The notes beneath the pieces are model-generated. The model had not been told where the DNA came from and did not search any database. It worked only from the letters and a program-made list of their open reading frames with translations. DNA of 6,989 bases from RGIG1828 sp045586905. GTDB lineage: Bacteria > Bacillota > Clostridia > UMGS1810. Below are positions 5,747 through 6,989 of the stretch, piece after piece. Position 1 is the first letter of the stretch; the number at the start of each line of letters is the position of its first letter. A program made the translations under genes and the position numbers. The stretch spans positions 1-6,989 of the forward strand of contig JAZNBF010000104.1 in the NCBI GenBank assembly GCA_045586905.1, in the 5' to 3' direction.

Positions 5747-6952
5747 TTATCTTTTTAATATCTTTTTTGCCAGTGCAATTATACCAAGCTTGGAGGCTGT
5801 TTTAACTATAGCTTTTTTAGCTGTTCTTGTAAGCTTTACTTTAAAATGAGTTGTGGCATACTTTTTGGCCAGCTTGTCAAAAGACATTTTTTCGAGGTTA
5901 TCAAAAAGAGCATCCCTATATTTGCTCGCAGAAGCAGATTTATAATATGACGGATTTTTTGCAATTGTTTGATCATATGAAGCAGGTTTCATTACAATGT
6001 TGTCGTCGAGAGACAGTAAAAGTGATTTCCCCTTTGAAGTGTTTGCAACAATAACCGAAGCACCTTTATCATCTTCAGCCTCACATAATATGCCTTTTTT
6101 CATGCCCCACCAGTCAGCAAGGGTAATGTCAGATAACGAATGTGCTTCAAAAGTTTTATAATAGCAGTTATGACAAGATGGACGAAGGCAAGTGTTTTTT
6201 AAAAACACTTGTCTATATAAATCTTTTTCAGGCAAAGTTAAACAGCTTGAGCCGTCTTCAAAGTTGATTCTATATGCATACTTAGACCACCCAAGCGTTT
6301 TATCTCTGAAATTTACACCGGAAATTTTTTTGTTGTTTTCAGATTCAATAAACTTCATGTACTTCTGCCAAACCTTAGGAGAAGGTACTCCATGACAAAT
6401 AAAGCTTTGGGTATACAGATTGTCATAGTCATTTTTCAAATATGCTTTTAATGCACCAATCTGGCAAGGTGTACCGGTAAAAAGAACCGGTTTGCCTTCT
6501 TCAAGATCTTTTTTAGCCAAATAAAAACTATTTTTAACGTCACTTTGAACATATTTTGAACCACGAAGTTCAGAAAGAGAAGACGCGCTTTCACATCTTT
6601 TGTGAACAACATTAAAATCGGAATCAAACCCTGCGCCATAAACAACGCCACCAAGGGTGAAAATATGTTGTGCCAAAAGTGAGAATATGCCGCCCGATGA
6701 AGAGGCAAGTCTTTCCGATTCGTTTTTGTTTATGCCAACAAAAATTTCTCCACCAAATTCTTTGGAAGAGTCTGGATGTTTTTGCATATGACAAGCTTTG
6801 TCACAAAGTCCGCAATCAATGCAATTTGTTTTGTCGACAGAGGGATACAGAAATCCTTGAGTGTCAGGTATCATTTGTATGGAGTTTTTCGGACAAGCAT
6901 GTTCGCAAGCTCTGCAACCTGTGCAGTTTTCTTTTTGAGTGATGGTTATCAT
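5747..6952 (-). CDS. 2x[4Fe-4S] ferredoxin-FrhB/FdhB family oxidoreductase (coenzyme F420 hydrogenase beta-like, polysaccharide type)
   Basis: The N-terminus is a bacterial ferredoxin domain with two clusters: C10-x2-C13-x2-C16-x3-C20-P and C44-x2-C47-x2-C50-x3-C54. The FrhB/FdhB beta-subunit fold follows: SSSGG (84-88), LRGSKYVQS (129-137), LFTGTPCQIG (157-166), CHGVPSPKVW (186-195), C255-x4-C260-x2-C263 and LADWWG. At 401 aa it has the usual length. True F420 hydrogenase subunits are archaeal; bacterial copies of this architecture are common in exopolysaccharide clusters, often beside polysaccharide pyruvyl transferases and glycosyltransferases, and are thought to carry out a flavin/Fe-S redox step on a sugar or polyprenyl-linked intermediate. 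The basic C-terminal tail (KVKLTRTAKKAIVK...AKKILKR) may associate with membrane. The start has AAGGAG (6964-6959) 6 nt upstream. The downstream nucleotidyltransferase supports a surface-glycan role. The exact substrate is unknown. Confidence 0.9.
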   Translation of the reverse strand: MITITQKENCTGCRACEHACPKNSIQMIPDTQGFLYPSVDKTNCIDCGLCDKACHMQKHPDSSKEFGGEIFVGINKNESERLASSSGGIFSLLAQHIFTLGGVVYGAGFDSDFNVVHKRCESASSLSELRGSKYVQSDVKNSFYLAKKDLEEGKPVLFTGTPCQIGALKAYLKNDYDNLYTQSFICHGVPSPKVWQKYMKFIESENNKKISGVNFRDKTLGWSKYAYRINFEDGSSCLTLPEKDLYRQVFLKNTCLRPSCHNCYYKTFEAHSLSDITLADWWGMKKGILCEAEDDKGASVIVANTSKGKSLLLSLDDNIVMKPASYDQTIAKNPSYYKSASASKYRDALFDNLEKMSFDKLAKKYATTHFKVKLTRTAKKAIVKTASKLGIIALAKKILKR

Positions 6953-6989
6953 CTTTTACTCCTTATAGTTTAAGCTTTTATAAAGCAAG
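6953..6989 (-). promoter_or_regulatory. Leader and RBS of the FrhB-family gene
   Basis: It contains AAGGAG (6964-6959) with a 6-nt spacer. No promoter is visible in the 37 bp available, and TAA triplets suggest an upstream gene ending just outside the window, so the operon probably continues to the right. Confidence 0.6.

Noticed and set aside
1..6989. CRISPR array, tRNA or rRNA gene, or complete insertion sequence
   Set aside because: No regularly spaced repeats, no cloverleaf-like sequence or rRNA signature, and no transposase frame or paired terminal inverted repeats were seen on either strand.

Overview
The window looks like AT-rich chromosomal DNA of an anaerobic gut-type Firmicute (Clostridia or Eubacteriales). 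The grounds are strong AGGAG-type ribosome binding sites, a clostridial TTGCAT/TATAAT promoter, a two-subunit-type class I fumarase/tartrate dehydratase beta chain, a DUF1858 redox-disulfide protein, and a ferredoxin-FrhB fusion of the kind found in exopolysaccharide loci. No taxonomic search was possible. Every gene I can support lies on the minus strand, so biological reading order runs from high to low coordinates.

Reading from 6989 down: (i) 6952-4548 is a two-gene operon. It holds a 2x[4Fe-4S] FrhB-family oxidoreductase and, 14 bp later, a NTP_transf_5 nucleotidyltransferase. This looks like the end of a surface-polysaccharide cluster entering from the right. (ii) 4547-4314 is a gene-free gap carrying tandem DnaA-box-like sites. 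(iii) 4313-3765 is a class I fumarase/L-tartrate dehydratase beta subunit that starts at GTG and has no alpha subunit beside it. (iv) 3748-3441 is a self-contained unit: promoter, DUF1858 gene, Rho-independent terminator. (v) 3410-1247 is a two-gene cassette with a 29-bp overlap. It encodes a McrB-like AAA+ ATPase with unusual catalytic motifs and an unrecognised 347-aa partner with a 'GFYHIP...YVAVYQ...LPKPI' domain. It ends at a very strong hairpin terminator. (vi) 1145-1 is the N-terminal or remnant part of a phage/ICE 'polyvalent protein', with a barnase/LPD3-like module followed by an HExxH zincin, running off the left edge.

The metabolic and surface genes look ordinary. The interesting part is 1-3410: an overlapping McrB-like ATPase/partner pair with no McrC nuclease in view, placed between a housekeeping terminator and mobile-element-type sequence. 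This is the layout of a small anti-phage or conflict cassette. A defence role is inference from gene family and context. Domain assignments come from recalled family patterns, not from a search.
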